Both the position numbers and the translations under genes were made by a program. A model generated the notes under the pieces. That model searched no databases. It saw only the letters and a program-made list of their open reading frames with translations, and was not told where the DNA came from. Below are positions 13,101-24,759 of a stretch of 64,000 nucleotides of DNA, piece by piece (position 1 is the stretch's first letter; every line of letters begins with the position of its first letter). The stretch is taken from contig NZ_CP054043.1 of the NCBI RefSeq assembly GCF_013282725.1, forward strand, positions 4,340,001 through 4,404,000, in the 5' to 3' direction. The stretch comes from Yersinia mollaretii ATCC 43969. GTDB lineage: Bacteria; Pseudomonadota; Gammaproteobacteria; Enterobacterales; Enterobacteriaceae.

Positions 13101-13294
13101 CACTGGCGTTTATCTTCGGCGTGTTGCCCATGACGATCAGCCAAGGGGCAGGCTCTGGCAGCCAACATGCGGTCGGGACGGGGGTAATGGGCGGGATGAT
13201 TTCGGCCACGGTATTGGCGATATTCTTTGTGCCGCTGTTCTTTGTTCTGGTTCGCCGCCGCTTCCCCAGCAGACCACCACGCGCGAAAGAGTAA
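10175..13294 (+). CDS. acrD: RND multidrug efflux pump AcrD (aminoglycoside/acidic drug exporter)
   Basis: The 1039-aa inner-membrane RND transporter has the typical two halves: TM1 at [14 protein letters not shown], a large periplasmic loop, six TMs near 340-500, a second loop and TMs near 870-1030. TM4 carries the proton-relay acidic pair in [16 protein letters not shown], and TM10 has the relay Lys in [12 protein letters not shown]. The sequence follows E. coli AcrD almost residue for residue. AcrD works with AcrA and TolC; as in E. coli no adaptor gene is adjacent. The gene is monocistronic, followed by an ERIC and a terminator. Confidence 0.97.
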   Translation: MANFFIDRPIFAWVLAIIMCLTGALAISTLPIEQYPNLAPPNVRISASYPGASAQTLENTVTQVIEQSMTGLDNLLYMSSQSSNSGSASITLTFQAGTDPNEAMQQVQNQLQSAIKKLPQDVQQQGVSVSKSGDNTLMMVAFVSTDGSMDKQDIADYVASNLQDPLSRIEGVGSIDAFGSQYAMRIWLDPNKLNNYQLTTQDVVTAIQSQNSQIAVGQLGGTPSVDNQALNATINAQSQLQTPEQFREITLRVNQDGSLVTLGDVAKIELGAEKYDYLSRFNGQAASGMSVKLASGANELQTDALVKARLAELAPFFPHGLEAKIAYETTPFVKASIKDVVKTLLEAILLVFLVMYLFLQNFRATLIPTIAVPVVLLGTFAILSVFGFSINTLTMFAIVLAIGLLVDDAIVVVENVERVMSEEGLDPREATRKSMGQIQGALVGIALVLSAVFIPMAFFGGTTGAIYRQFSITIVSAMVLSVLVALILTPALCATMLKPIKPGHHHAKRGFFGWFNRMFDRSAHRYERGVARVLHHSLRYMLLYLLLLGGLALLFVKLPTSFLPLEDRGVFMAQVQLPVGSTQQQTLKVVEKVEDYFLTTEKDTVLSVFSTVGSGPGGNGQNVARLFIRLSDWEQRKSSNDSSFAIIERATKAFNKINEARVSVSSPPAISGLGGSSGFDMELQDHGGLGHDKLMAARDQLLQMASKDPALTRVRHNGLDDSPQLQIDIDQRKAQALGVSLDDINNTLKTAWGSTYVNDFVDRGRVKKVYVQSEATARMLPEDVNKWYVRNKSGGMVPFSAFSTTRWEYGSPRLERYNGYSALEIVGEAAPGVSTGTAMNVMEDLVKQLPNGFGLEWTGMSYQERLSGSQAPALYAISLLVVFLCLAALYESWSIPFSVMLVVPLGVIGAVAATWMRGLENDVYFQVGLLTIIGLSAKNAILIVEFASELNSKGKDLVEATLEASRQRLRPILMTSLAFIFGVLPMTISQGAGSGSQHAVGTGVMGGMISATVLAIFFVPLFFVLVRRRFPSRPPRAKE

Positions 13295-13298
13295 AGAG

Positions 13299-13462
13299 AG
13301 CCAACACAGCTGCGGCTTGAAAGATGCAACACACCTATACCCAATAGATTTCAAGTTGCAGGAAGGCGGCAAGCGAATAAATCCCGATGAACTTACATCA
13401 GTAAGTGATTCGGGTGCATGAGTGCAGCCAACACACCTGCGGCTTGAAAGATGAAGGGTATA
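13299..13462. repeat. Complete 127-bp ERIC (13336-13462) preceded by an ERIC right-half remnant
   Basis: The element 13336-13462 is exactly 127 bp, from TATACCCAATAGATTTCAAG to GCTTGAAAGATGAAGGGTATA, with the central TTACATCAGTAAGTGATTCGGG. Just before it (13299-13335) is a second right-half piece (GAGAGCCAACACAGCTGCGG, CTTGAAAGATG). It lies in the acrD 3' region and would be transcribed with acrD. Confidence 0.9.
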
Positions 13463-13464
13463 AA

Positions 13465-13495
13465 AAAGGCAGATGCCGCAATGGCTCTGCCTTTC
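13465..13495. terminator. Terminator after acrD (probably bidirectional with ypfM)
   Basis: AAAGGCAGA pairs with TCTGCCTTT around a TGCCGCAATGGC loop that itself pairs partly. It lies between the ERIC behind acrD and the ypfM stop. Confidence 0.75.
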
Positions 13496-13573
13496 TGCGA
13501 GCGATCACTCGCCCCTGGTTATCTATCAATAAAACAACAAAAAGATATTTATTCTTACTGCCGGTTTATTCGC

Positions 13574-13636
13574 TTATGCCTTACGCAGCATAGCCTCGAT
13601 AAACTCTTTCCACGTGCTTAACTCAAAATCAACCAT
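13574..13636 (-). CDS. ypfM: Microprotein YpfM (20 aa)
   Basis: Read from the minus strand, ATG 13634-13636 opens a 20-codon frame, MVDFELSTWKEFIEAMLRKA, ending with TAA at 13574. GAGAGGA sits seven bases upstream of the ATG. E. coli YpfM (19 aa) is also next to acrD and shares the pattern E-L--WK-FIE-MLRK. Both sequence and position support homology. The function is unknown; the peptide is amphipathic. Confidence 0.88.
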   Translation of the reverse strand: MVDFELSTWKEFIEAMLRKA

Positions 13637-13962
13637 AACGTCCTCTCTAATTATCGCCAATCATTATACGCCTATTTTTTGAACAGTCAAAATAGAAAGC
13701 AGGCGAATGAATTGAGCAATAAAAAAGCAGACTGATGACAAACTCCAATGACTCGATCGAGAACTGTGAGGACAGTCGGAAGAATAAAGCGTCCGCGCCA
13801 GGGAGGGCGCGGCTCGAGCCGTCAGGGATGGCTTGTTTTTACAAAGGGAAGACGGCGTCTTTACGATCCGCCTGTTCTCTCCGCCACTGACACTTTGTCA
13901 CTAACCTGAGACCTGCTTTTCCTGAAAACAGATCTCAGACTGAACATCACCGCAACTCAGGT
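13637..13962. other. Structured non-coding region between ypfM and the ABC operon
   Basis: No gene is visible. The region contains several hairpins: GCGCC-AGGGAG-GGCGC (about 13797-13812), GAGCC-GTCAGGGAT-GGCTT (about 13816-13835, then TTTTTAC), and GAGACCTG/CAGATCTC (about 13912-13938). The first two share an AGGGA loop motif. It may hold the ypfM promoter and the 3' end of the ABC transcript. A small RNA is possible but not supported by more than structure. Confidence 0.4.
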
Positions 13963-15033
13963 TTACCCCTTTGGAAACACCCACAAGTGCTCCACGGGCA
14001 GAGAGAGTGCGCATAACGCCTCGCGGCGAAGCTCGGCACCATAAGCGCGGATCACAAAATCGTCAGCCGCCGTGCGGAACAGATACTCCCAGCGGTCACC
14101 CAGATACATGCTGGTCAGCAAGGGCAGGTTGAGCTGGTTGCCATTTGGGTCATCCGCCAAATTGACGCGCTCAACCCGAATCACCGCCGTCCCCTCCTGA
14201 CCCGCAACCACGCCCTCGCCTGCCCATCCCCACAGCGCCCAATCTTTACCCTCAATGCGCGCCTTGCCCTCACTGACTTGGGTAACCTTGCCATGTAAGC
14301 GGTTATTACTGCCCATAAATTCCGCTGTAAATAACGTGGTTGGCGAGCCATACATCTCCTGCGGGGTCCCTTGCTGCTCAATTTTACCGTTATTAAGCAG
14401 CAAGATACGATCAGAGATCGCCATCGCCTCATTTTGGTCGTGAGTCACCATCAGCGCCGACAAACCGAGTTTGATGATCAATTCACGCAGAAATACCCGC
14501 GCCTCCTCGCGCAGTTTGGCGTCCAGATTCGACAGCGGCTCATCCAGCAAAATCACCGGCGGGTTATAGACCAGCGCACGGCCAATGGCCACACGCTGCT
14601 GCTGTCCACCCGAGAGCTGATGGGGATGGCGATGGCCCAGCGCCCCCAGCCCCAGTTGGTCGAGTACCGCTTGCACCCGCTGAGTAATGTCCGCCGCCGA
14701 TGTTTTGCGCAACTTCAGCGGGTACGCAATATTCTCAAACACCGTTTTATGCGGCCACAAGGCGTAAGACTGGAACACTAGCCCAAGATTGCGCTCTTCG
14801 GCGGGAATTTCGCGGCTAGTTTTACCGTCATAAACCCGATTTTCGCCAATAACAATGCAGCCCTGACTCGGTTTTTCTAAACCCGCGACTGCGCGCAGTA
14901 AGGTGGTTTTCCCACTGCCCGATGGCCCCAGTAGAGAGACCACTTCGCCGCGCTTCAATTCCATCGACACCCCTTTCAATACCGGGTTATCGCCATAGGT
15001 TAAATGCAAGTTATCTACTGATAATTCAATCAT
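13963..15033 (-). CDS. ABC transporter ATP-binding protein, FbpC/AfuC family
   Basis: The 356-aa ATPase has Walker A GPSGSGKT (about 36-43), a Q-loop FQSYALWPHKT, signature LSGGQQQR, Walker B VILLDEP and the His-loop VTHDQNEA. It has a C-terminal TOBE-like regulatory extension as in FbpC, AfuC and PotA. It overlaps the permease gene by eight bases, so it is the energy subunit of that importer. It is encoded last in the operon. The substrate follows the binding protein and is not settled. Confidence 0.92.
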   Translation of the reverse strand: MIELSVDNLHLTYGDNPVLKGVSMELKRGEVVSLLGPSGSGKTTLLRAVAGLEKPSQGCIVIGENRVYDGKTSREIPAEERNLGLVFQSYALWPHKTVFENIAYPLKLRKTSAADITQRVQAVLDQLGLGALGHRHPHQLSGGQQQRVAIGRALVYNPPVILLDEPLSNLDAKLREEARVFLRELIIKLGLSALMVTHDQNEAMAISDRILLLNNGKIEQQGTPQEMYGSPTTLFTAEFMGSNNRLHGKVTQVSEGKARIEGKDWALWGWAGEGVVAGQEGTAVIRVERVNLADDPNGNQLNLPLLTSMYLGDRWEYLFRTAADDFVIRAYGAELRREALCALSLPVEHLWVFPKG

Positions 15034-16795
15034 TTAATTTAACTCCAAAACGCAGTGCAATACCCAGCCCCAACACCACCAGCAGGATATTAATAAAGGA
15101 GAGCGCGGCAACGATATCAATAGCACCCGCCGCCCACAGTGAAACCAGCATCGAGCCGATGGTTTCTGTCCCCGGAGAAAGCAGATAAACCCCGGTGGAG
15201 TACTCACGCTCAAAAATCAGGAACATCAGCAGCCACGAACCAATCAGGCCATAGCGGGATAATGGAATGGTGACATGGCGGGTCACCTGACCCCGGCTAG
15301 CGCCGTTGCTCCGCGCCGCCTCTTCCAACTCCGGCCCCACTTGCAGCAAGGTCGAGGAGATCAGCCGCAAGCCATAGGCCATCCACACCACGGTATACGC
15401 CAGCCAGACGCTAAAGATGGTGCTGCGCAAGGAGCGGAGCCACACCACCAGATTCCCGCGCAGCCATTCGGCCATCGGTAACGAGGATAACCAGCCCTCT
15501 TTCAATGAGTTATCCAGCCACATCGGCAGGAACAGGAAGACCCACAAGAACGCCAACCCCGCCAGCAAGCCCGGCACCGCACGCGGCACCAATACGCTGT
15601 AGTCGAGGAACCGCGTTACGCCATCGGGTTTACGGTGCATGGCAATGCCGATAAACAGGTAGCAGATGACCGCTAACGCGCCACCAAACACCCCGATGGC
15701 CATTGAGTTGACGATAGCCCGCAGCAGGTTGGGTTGTTGCCAAATGGTGCGGAAGGTGTCGAGGGATAACTCATCCCAAAGTGAGACGCCCATGCCCCAG
15801 TTCGAGACAAAGGCTCGTAGCACCACACCCAGCAGCGGCACGCCAATAGTAACTGTCAGCCAAAATGCCACCACAGCACCGGCTATCCAACGCCATTTGC
15901 CCAAAGGCAAAAGCCGCGCCTGAGAAGCTTTACCTTTGACTGTCACAAAGCGGTTGGCGGTGCGCATCAGCATCCGTTGTAACATCACCAACGGAATAGT
16001 AATGCAGATCAGAACCACCGCCACAGCGGCCATCAGGTGGTAAGAGGGGGTGCCCAGTTTATTGGTCAACTGGTAGAGATAGGTCGCCAGCACCAAGTTG
16101 CCCTCAGGATCACCCAATACCAGCATCAGCCCGAACACTTCCAACCCAAGGAAGAACAGCAATACGGTGATATAGAGAATCGATGGGCGCACCATCGGCA
16201 AACTCACCGCCGTCATGACCTGCAAAGGCGAGGCACCCGCCGTGCGCGCCGCTTCTTCCACATCAGAGCCGACACTGCGCAGTGCCGATGAAATATAGAG
16301 GTAGGCGTGAGGAACATGGGTCAGGCCCGCAATCACCACGATGCTCGACATGGCATAAATATTCCATGGCACAAAACCGATCAGTGACTCCGCCCACAGG
16401 GAGAAGAAGCCCACTGGCCCTGCCGCCACCACGTAACCAAATCCCAGTACCATAGGTGAAACAAAAATAGGCACCAAAATCAGGGGTTCGATGATACGGC
16501 GGCCCGGCAAGTCAGTTCTGACCATCAAGAAGGCCAGAATCCCCCCCAATGGAATCGCGATCACCACCAGCCCAAAAGCCAGAATAAAACCACTTTTCAG
16601 CGCCTTGTAAAAGTCGGGATCAGCAAAGATGAAGCGGAACGCCTCAAGACTGAACACTTTAGATGGCGAGAAAAAGGGGGCGGAGAGAAAACTTTGAATA
16701 ACAATAAATGACAGCGGTACGTAGATAACCAGTGTGGTTATCAATACCACCAAGCCGCGCGGCAAGCTTTGCCACTTTCTGCGCAATGCTTTCAT
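15026..16795 (-). CDS. ABC transporter permease with two fused domains, FbpB/AfuB family
   Basis: The 589-aa inner-membrane protein has about 12 TM segments in two homologous halves, each with the ATPase-contacting EAA loop (VEEAARTAGASPLQ around 183-196 and LEEAARSNGASRGQ around 486-500). Such single-chain permeases serve FbpABC/AfuABC-type importers of ferric iron, sugar phosphates or phosphonates. It is followed with overlap by the ATPase gene and preceded by the binding-protein gene after an 88-bp gap. Confidence 0.92.
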   Translation of the reverse strand: MKALRRKWQSLPRGLVVLITTLVIYVPLSFIVIQSFLSAPFFSPSKVFSLEAFRFIFADPDFYKALKSGFILAFGLVVIAIPLGGILAFLMVRTDLPGRRIIEPLILVPIFVSPMVLGFGYVVAAGPVGFFSLWAESLIGFVPWNIYAMSSIVVIAGLTHVPHAYLYISSALRSVGSDVEEAARTAGASPLQVMTAVSLPMVRPSILYITVLLFFLGLEVFGLMLVLGDPEGNLVLATYLYQLTNKLGTPSYHLMAAVAVVLICITIPLVMLQRMLMRTANRFVTVKGKASQARLLPLGKWRWIAGAVVAFWLTVTIGVPLLGVVLRAFVSNWGMGVSLWDELSLDTFRTIWQQPNLLRAIVNSMAIGVFGGALAVICYLFIGIAMHRKPDGVTRFLDYSVLVPRAVPGLLAGLAFLWVFLFLPMWLDNSLKEGWLSSLPMAEWLRGNLVVWLRSLRSTIFSVWLAYTVVWMAYGLRLISSTLLQVGPELEEAARSNGASRGQVTRHVTIPLSRYGLIGSWLLMFLIFEREYSTGVYLLSPGTETIGSMLVSLWAAGAIDIVAALSFINILLVVLGLGIALRFGVKLND

Positions 16796-16883
16796 AATGA
16801 GTCCCGTGGGTTAACGATCCATGATAAAACCAGTCAAATCAGGGTGCATACCGCCAATAGCCTCTATGCACCCAAGGGATTCT

Positions 16884-17972
16884 TTATTTTGCAGCGGCAC
16901 TGCGCCACTGTTTGATGTAGTCCAGACGTTTAGCCTGCTCCATATACTCCAAGAGGCTCTCATCAACCGCGATAGGCTTGAGCGCATTGCCCAGCTTTTT
17001 GGTCAGACCATCAATGTCGTTGCTGCCCTCGATGTCGTTGCGAATCGAAGGGATATCAGATTGGTTAGCCAGAATATTTTGACCCGCTTCCGATAACACG
17101 TAGTTAACCCACAGTTTGGCCGCATTATTATTGGTCGCATTTTTACTGATAAAAGTGACACGCGACAGCACCAAGGTGTAGTCCTGCGGATAGGATATTC
17201 CCAGAGAAGGGTCTGTTTTAGCACGGGTTTCGGCGTAAGAGCCGAGGATGTTAAAGCCAATCAGATTCTCACCGGATGACACCCTTTCCATCATCGTACC
17301 GGTGGACGATTGCACCGTCAGTCCACCCTTGGCGATATCCGCCAGTGTCGCAAAATAGTTAGGATCCGCTTTGAAATCCTGTACCGAGAGCATGAAACCT
17401 AAACCTGATTTCTCAATATCATAGGTGGTGACTTTCTTTTTGAATTTATCAGGCTGGCTGGCGATCAGTTTTGCCAGTGCAGTATGGGTCGTCGGCACAT
17501 CCGCTGCGGGAATCAAGCGCTTGTTATAGATGAAAACCACTGGCTCGTAAGTGGTGCCGTAGGCGCTATTTTTCCATACCGCCCATTTTGGCAGCTCACC
17601 CTGCTCTGGAGAGAGATACTCCTGCGCATAGTCGGTCGCCAACTTCAGCGCCGTATCCATTGATGAGCTCCATACCACGTCACCACTGAGGCTACCTGAC
17701 GCCTGTTCGCTGATGTAGCGGTTGTATAACTCGGTGCTGTTCATGTCGTTGTATTCGACTTTAATCCCCGGATAGGCGGCTTCGAACCCCTTAATCAGCG
17801 GGGCGGCAGCCTTGATATCCGTAGAGGAGTACACCACCACTTTGCCCTCTTTTTTGGCTCCATCGATAATGTTTTGATAATCAGCAGGGTAATAGGTTGG
17901 GAGTTGAGCAGAGGCGGGAAGAGTAGCTAATGCAGCCGACGCCATCATCAATACTATAAATTTCCTTAACAT
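16884..17972 (-). CDS. Periplasmic solute-binding protein of the ABC importer (FbpA/AfuA superfamily)
   Basis: The 362-aa precursor has a signal peptide (MLRKFIVLMMASA ... PASAQ) and a COG1840-type body (GKVVVYSSTD, FEAAYPGIKVEYNDMNS). ATG 17972 with GGAG eight bases upstream is preferred to ATG 17993, which would put the signal peptide seven residues in. FbpA-type ferric binders carry adjacent tyrosines late in the protein; here the corresponding stretch reads GFNILGSYAE with no Tyr pair. Substrate is therefore open: hexose phosphate (as shown for Actinobacillus AfuA), phosphonate or iron. It is the first gene of the operon. Confidence 0.88.
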   Translation of the reverse strand: MLRKFIVLMMASAALATLPASAQLPTYYPADYQNIIDGAKKEGKVVVYSSTDIKAAAPLIKGFEAAYPGIKVEYNDMNSTELYNRYISEQASGSLSGDVVWSSSMDTALKLATDYAQEYLSPEQGELPKWAVWKNSAYGTTYEPVVFIYNKRLIPAADVPTTHTALAKLIASQPDKFKKKVTTYDIEKSGLGFMLSVQDFKADPNYFATLADIAKGGLTVQSSTGTMMERVSSGENLIGFNILGSYAETRAKTDPSLGISYPQDYTLVLSRVTFISKNATNNNAAKLWVNYVLSEAGQNILANQSDIPSIRNDIEGSNDIDGLTKKLGNALKPIAVDESLLEYMEQAKRLDYIKQWRSAAAK

Positions 17973-18301
17973 GTTATTAACTCCAATATCCATTTGTGGA
18001 ACGAAAAATCAACATATAGTCAATCAGTGGCCCTAAGCAATGAAGTTGATTTTTTGTCTTCTTGTTTTGTGATGGCGCTCATTTATCGCGCGATTGTGAC
18101 CTGAAATCTGTCTCAAAAAGAGGTGTGCTAGGGGTTCATTAGGGGAGGTGTAGCGCAGGTGCTGCGTGAATGGGTGGCGCTCAGCTTGCCAGTGGCGTCA
18201 TTCAGGAGTAGCGTGCTCAGTAATTCAGGCAATTTGTTTGCTAACACATGACTGTGTGTCACTTAAATGACTGTGTGTCACTTAACTTACTATGTAGAAC
18301 C
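17973..18301. promoter_or_regulatory. Divergent regulatory region between the ABC operon and the TPR gene
   Basis: AAAAATCAAC (18004-18013) and GTTGATTTTT (18045-18054) form a perfect 10-bp inverted repeat around 31 bp, in the leader/promoter of the ABC operon. A 19-bp tandem repeat lies at the other end. No gene is visible; short frames here have no ribosome-binding site. Confidence 0.45.
18248..18285. repeat. Perfect 19-bp tandem duplication
   Basis: ATGACTGTGTGTCACTTAA occurs twice head to tail (18248-18266, 18267-18285), 17 bp before the TPR gene. Each unit contains the imperfect dyad TGACTGTGTGTCA. It may be an operator or a replication-slippage duplication. Confidence 0.85.
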
Positions 18302-18775
18302 ATGAAACACTCCATCGACTCGTTAAAAGAGCTGGGCCGTTATGATGATGCGGTGGCAATGGCGCAGAATTTGCTGCTCCGCTCACCCGATAACGCCAGT
18401 CTGATGTATAAAATCGCCTCTCTGTATGACATTCAAGGGCTGGAGTTGCAGGCGATCCCCTTCTATCGTGCCGCCATCGATCATCATCTGACCGGGAAAG
18501 AGTTACAGGAAGCCTATTTGGGGCTAGGTAGCACTTATCGGGCGCTGGGGTTATACCAAGCTTCGTTAGAGACCTTTGACCGCGCGCTGGCCACCTTCCC
18601 GCAAGCGAAAGAGATCACCTTGTTTCGTACCATGACGCTGTACAACTTGGGTGAAACCAAAGAGGCGGTTGCCGCGTTGCTGATCCTGCTGGCAGAAACC
18701 TCGAACCATCAGGACATCAGCCTTTACCAAAAAGCCATCCGCCACTATGCCGCTGACCTTGACCGCATCGGCTAA
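18302..18775 (+). CDS. Small tetratricopeptide-repeat protein
   Basis: The 157-aa protein is built of about three TPR units (helical hairpins around LKELGRYDDAVAMAQNLL, LGLGSTYRALGLYQASLETF and TLYNLGETKEAVAALLILL). It has no signal peptide and should act in the cytoplasm as a protein-protein adaptor. The frame extends back to 18248, but ATG 18302 is preferred: the extension would consist of the tandem repeat and has no protein-like sequence. It is not part of the corresponding E. coli locus, stands alone, and ends in a terminator. Confidence 0.8.
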   Translation: MKHSIDSLKELGRYDDAVAMAQNLLLRSPDNASLMYKIASLYDIQGLELQAIPFYRAAIDHHLTGKELQEAYLGLGSTYRALGLYQASLETFDRALATFPQAKEITLFRTMTLYNLGETKEAVAALLILLAETSNHQDISLYQKAIRHYAADLDRIG

Positions 18776-18877
18776 AGCCGTAGGTCATACCTGATTGTCG
18801 GAACGCCAAACAACACATAGCCATCTGGATTCAAACCTCATTTTCCCGCATGATGGGCTAATTGCTCCCGTTGAGCT

Positions 18878-18908
18878 GGGCAGCCGCATCAGTGGCTGCC
18901 CTGTTTTG
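18878..18908 (+). terminator. Terminator between the TPR gene and yffB
   Basis: GGGCAGCC (18878-18885) pairs with GGCTGCCC (18894-18901) and is followed by TGTTTTGT. It lies 100 bp after the TPR stop. Confidence 0.8.
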
Positions 18909-18935
18909 TCACTCTAGCCGAGGTATTATTTTTCC

Positions 18936-19334
18936 ATGTCAGATAGCCCAGCAACCCCATCATTGCGCCTTTATGGCATTAAAAATTGTGACACCATAAA
19001 AAAGGCCCGCCGCTGGCTGGAAGAACAAGGTATTGCCTACCAGTTCCACGATTATCGCGTGGACGGATTGAGTGATGAGCACCTGCAAGGCTTCATCGAT
19101 AAGCTGGGTTGGGAGCCGCTGCTCAACACGCGCGGTACCACGTGGCGCAAGCTGCCAGAAGCCCAACGTGCGGGCATAACCGATGCCCAAAGCGCCAAAG
19201 TGTTGATGTTAGCGCAGCCAGCCATTATCAAGCGCCCACTGTTAGCAGCGGCCAATGGCGAAATGCTGCTGGGCTTCAACATTGAAAACTATCAATCCTT
19301 TATCCAACACCAAACCGCTATTGAGGTGCAATAA
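18936..19334 (+). CDS. yffB: ArsC/Spx-family protein YffB
   Basis: The 132-aa thioredoxin-fold protein has the N-terminal beta strand [20 protein letters not shown] with a single active-site-like Cys, and the C-terminal strand IIKRPLL typical of ArsC/Spx proteins. E. coli YffB has been linked to glutathione-dependent thiol chemistry, not proven arsenate reduction. It sits directly before dapE (one base between stop and start) as in E. coli, so the two are co-transcribed. Confidence 0.92.
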   Translation: MSDSPATPSLRLYGIKNCDTIKKARRWLEEQGIAYQFHDYRVDGLSDEHLQGFIDKLGWEPLLNTRGTTWRKLPEAQRAGITDAQSAKVLMLAQPAIIKRPLLAAANGEMLLGFNIENYQSFIQHQTAIEVQ

Positions 19335-19335
19335 C

Positions 19336-20463
19336 ATGATCTGTCCGGTAATCGAACTGGCTCAACAATTAATTAAACGCCCGTCGCTTAGCCCGAATGA
19401 TGCGGGTTGCCAAGAGATCATGATCAAGCGCTTAGAGGCCATTGGTTTTACTGTCGAACCGATGAATTTTGGCGATACCCTTAATTTCTGGGCATGGCGT
19501 GGTGAAGGCGAAACACTCGCGTTTGCCGGACATACCGACGTCGTTCCTACCGGTGATGAGCGTCATTGGAGCAGTCCGCCATTTGAGCCAACCATTCGTG
19601 ACGGTATGCTGTATGGCCGTGGTGCCGCCGATATGAAAGGCTCACTGGCCGCCATGGTGGTTGCCGCTGAACGATTTGTTGCCGCGCATCCTGATCATAA
19701 AGGCCGATTGGCATTTATGATCACCTCCGATGAAGAGGCCAAAGCGATTAATGGCACGGTAAAAGTGGTGAATGCGCTGATGGCGCGGCATGAGCGGTTA
19801 GATTATTGTCTGGTCGGCGAACCTTCCAGCACCGATAGAGTCGGCGATGTGGTGAAAAATGGCCGCCGAGGCTCGATCACTGCCAACTTACGCATCCATG
19901 GCATTCAAGGACATGTGGCCTACCCCCATTTGGCTGATAATCCGGTGCACCGCGCTATGCCTGCCCTGAATGAGTTAGTGGCAACCCAGTGGGATGAGGG
20001 CAATGAGTTCTTCCCTGCCACCAGTATGCAGATTGCTAACTTACAGGCGGGCACTGGCAGCACTAACGTGATCCCCGGTGAGTTTTACGTGCAGTTTAAC
20101 TTCCGTTTTAGTACCGAATTGACCGACAGCATGATTAAACAGCGGGTCGAAGCCCTGCTGGATCGCCATCAACTCAATTACACATTAGAATGGGTGCTCT
20201 CCGGCCAGCCATTTCTGACCGCACGAGGCGCATTAGTCGATGCGGTGGTTAACGCTGTCGAGCATTACGCCGAAATCACGCCACAACTTCTCACGACCGG
20301 TGGCACCTCGGATGGACGCTTTATCGCCTTAATGGGCGCTCAGGTGGTCGAACTGGGGCCAGTGAATGCCACCATCCATAAAGTGAATGAGTGCGTTCAC
20401 GCGGCTGATTTACAACTGCTAAGCCGGATGTATCAGCGAATCATGGAGCAACTTATCGCATGA
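19336..20463 (+). CDS. dapE: Succinyl-diaminopimelate desuccinylase DapE
   Basis: The 375-aa M20-family metallohydrolase cleaves N-succinyl-LL-diaminopimelate in lysine and peptidoglycan precursor synthesis. Zinc-site motifs are visible: GHTDVVP (His/Asp), [15 protein letters not shown] (catalytic Glu) and the late His in [12 protein letters not shown] 19336 gives exactly the E. coli length; the upstream in-frame ATG (19255) lies inside yffB and is rejected. The stop overlaps the next gene by four bases. Confidence 0.97.
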   Translation: MICPVIELAQQLIKRPSLSPNDAGCQEIMIKRLEAIGFTVEPMNFGDTLNFWAWRGEGETLAFAGHTDVVPTGDERHWSSPPFEPTIRDGMLYGRGAADMKGSLAAMVVAAERFVAAHPDHKGRLAFMITSDEEAKAINGTVKVVNALMARHERLDYCLVGEPSSTDRVGDVVKNGRRGSITANLRIHGIQGHVAYPHLADNPVHRAMPALNELVATQWDEGNEFFPATSMQIANLQAGTGSTNVIPGEFYVQFNFRFSTELTDSMIKQRVEALLDRHQLNYTLEWVLSGQPFLTARGALVDAVVNAVEHYAEITPQLLTTGGTSDGRFIALMGAQVVELGPVNATIHKVNECVHAADLQLLSRMYQRIMEQLIA

Positions 20464-21161
20464 CAGTTAATGCATTAACGCCACAGATGCTTACCGGGCG
20501 CTCAACGGCACATTTAGTGGTGTTAACCGGCAATCACCGCATGCAGCCGCAGGCCGTTGATGCCTTTCAGTCAATGCAGCAGGCGGCAAAAGCGGTAGGT
20601 TTTAATCTACAACCTGCCAGCACGTTTCGCGATTTTGACCGCCAATTAGCTATCTGGAATGGTAAATTTCGCGGTGAACGACCAGTATTAGATAAAGAGA
20701 GTCAGCCGATAGACGTCAGCCAGCTTGATGATGCGACCCGTTGTGAGGCTATTTTGCGGTGGTCTGCCCTGCCGGGGGCCAGCCGCCATCACTGGGGCAG
20801 TGATCTGGATATTTATGATCCCTCCCTGCTGCCAGCCGATAGCCGACTCCAACTGGAGCCATGGGAGTACGAAGCGGGCGGTTATTTTTACCCGCTAACC
20901 CAATGGCTGAGTGAGCATATGGCCGAATTTGGTTTTTATCGCCCCTTTAGCGAGGATACTGGCGGCGTCGCCGCAGAGCCTTGGCACTTGAGCTATCGTC
21001 CACTGGCGGCAGTCGCAGAGCATTTATTGACGCCAAAAATCTTGCTGGAAGCTTGGCAATCACAAGATGTGGCGGGCAGTGAGTGGCTGGCGAGCCATTT
21101 ACCGATGATTTTTTCACGATTTATCGCGACACCCACTGATTTATTGCTACACCCACAATAG
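20460..21161 (+). CDS. M15-family (VanY/DdpX-like) D-Ala-D-Ala carboxypeptidase-type protein
   Basis: The 233-aa protein has the zinc-peptidase motifs of family M15: [12 protein letters not shown] (His and Asp ligands, about 115-126) and EPWHLSY (catalytic Glu and His ligand, about 177-183). Such enzymes trim D-amino-acid ends of peptidoglycan peptides. No signal peptide is visible, so the cellular location is uncertain. It overlaps dapE by ATGA, linking it to the diaminopimelate pathway gene. It precedes ypfN by 13 bp. Confidence 0.88.
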   Translation: MTVNALTPQMLTGRSTAHLVVLTGNHRMQPQAVDAFQSMQQAAKAVGFNLQPASTFRDFDRQLAIWNGKFRGERPVLDKESQPIDVSQLDDATRCEAILRWSALPGASRHHWGSDLDIYDPSLLPADSRLQLEPWEYEAGGYFYPLTQWLSEHMAEFGFYRPFSEDTGGVAAEPWHLSYRPLAAVAEHLLTPKILLEAWQSQDVAGSEWLASHLPMIFSRFIATPTDLLLHPQ

Positions 21162-21174
21162 AGGGATTTTAACC

Positions 21175-21369
21175 ATGCAATGGCTAGCAGATTACTGGTG
21201 GATTATCCTTATCCTACTGGCGGGCATTATCTTAAACGGCATCAAAGAGTTGCGCCGTCTCGATCATAAGAGTTTTTTGAGCAATAAGCCGGAGATTCCA
21301 CCGCACCGCGACAATAATGCGGAATGGGATGACGACGATGATTGGCCGGATAAAAACAAGAAAAAGTAA
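21175..21369 (+). CDS. ypfN: YpfN, small membrane protein (UPF0370)
   Basis: The 64-aa protein has one N-terminal TM segment ([20 protein letters not shown]) and a highly charged cytoplasmic tail ([13 protein letters not shown]). Sequence and position after dapE match E. coli YpfN. Function is unknown. It is the last gene of the yffB-dapE group and has an AGGGATTTT ribosome-binding region. Confidence 0.92.
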   Translation: MQWLADYWWIILILLAGIILNGIKELRRLDHKSFLSNKPEIPPHRDNNAEWDDDDDWPDKNKKK

Positions 21370-21421
21370 ATAGGTGCGAACAGCATACAGCGAAGGGAGC
21401 CTCTCCCCCTTCGCCAATCCT

Positions 21422-22057
21422 CTAGTTCGCGGCAATATCCTGTCGCAAATGGGCGATCGCCTGCTCAAGCATCGGCTGATTGATTCCATGCCCCATGTTA
21501 GGTACTAAATCCAACGTCACATCACTGCCTAATGCCGTTAAACTCTGGGCCGCATTTTTGGCATGTGCGACCGCGATCACCGCATCCTGTTCGCCATGAA
21601 TCAGATGGATCACCACATCCGCTATCCGCTGCTGGGGTGAGGTGGCAAACCGACCACTGAAGCCAATAACTTGCCCAGCGAGTTGTGGCTGCGCTTTCAC
21701 CCCCTCCAGTGACATGATGGTGCCCTGCGAGAAGCCGACCAATGTGGTCTGCTGTGCGCTCAGACCACTTTGTTGCTGCCACTGGCGTACCGTGGCAACG
21801 AACTGGGGAATCACTTCATCAATTCGCCCCTGACGGCCCTCCTCGGTGATCCCCTGAACCGAAAACCACTGCCGCCCATGGCCCATGCTGCTAGCAAATG
21901 GCCCATCAATACTGATCACCAGCGCCTGAGGAAAAGCTTGCGCGAAGTGACGTCCTACTGGTGCCATGCCAGCGGCACTGTCACCGACGCCATGAAACAG
22001 TATAATTAATTGCTCTGCCTTGGTGGGTTGCTGTACCACGATATGTTGCTGATCCAT
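21422..22057 (-). CDS. ypfH: YpfH, alpha/beta-hydrolase esterase
   Basis: The 211-aa carboxylesterase-family hydrolase has the nucleophile elbow GFSQG (Ser about 118), the acid in HGEQDAVI and His in MGHG near the C-terminus, making a full catalytic triad. The oxyanion region is LFHGVGDS. It hydrolyses short acyl esters in the E. coli homologue; the natural substrate is unknown. It converges on ypfN as in E. coli. Confidence 0.93.
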   Translation of the reverse strand: MDQQHIVVQQPTKAEQLIILFHGVGDSAAGMAPVGRHFAQAFPQALVISIDGPFASSMGHGRQWFSVQGITEEGRQGRIDEVIPQFVATVRQWQQQSGLSAQQTTLVGFSQGTIMSLEGVKAQPQLAGQVIGFSGRFATSPQQRIADVVIHLIHGEQDAVIAVAHAKNAAQSLTALGSDVTLDLVPNMGHGINQPMLEQAIAHLRQDIAAN

Positions 22058-22207
22058 TGGAGGCCTTACTCATTGAATGACGATAGCATGACTATACGGC
22101 CGCTAATACGGCAGGGATATTGGGTTTTATTGATGGAGTTGGTGGGAATTATTGAAGGTGATTGGATTTGGTTGCGGCTACAAAGCCGACTCCTCACCAA
22201 TCCGACC

Positions 22208-24722
<2,515 letters not shown>

Positions 24723-24759
24723 TTATGATAGTCGCTGCTGACGCGAGGTTCTAGCGCTA

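Noticed and set aside
13797..13835. Small RNA gene in the ypfM-ABC gap
   Set aside because: Two hairpins with AGGGA loops are present, but no promoter or clear terminator defines a transcript.
18004..18054. Terminator from the AAAAATCAAC/GTTGATTTTT inverted repeat
   Set aside because: It lies upstream of the ABC operon, not after a gene, and the 31-bp loop is too long; an operator is more plausible.
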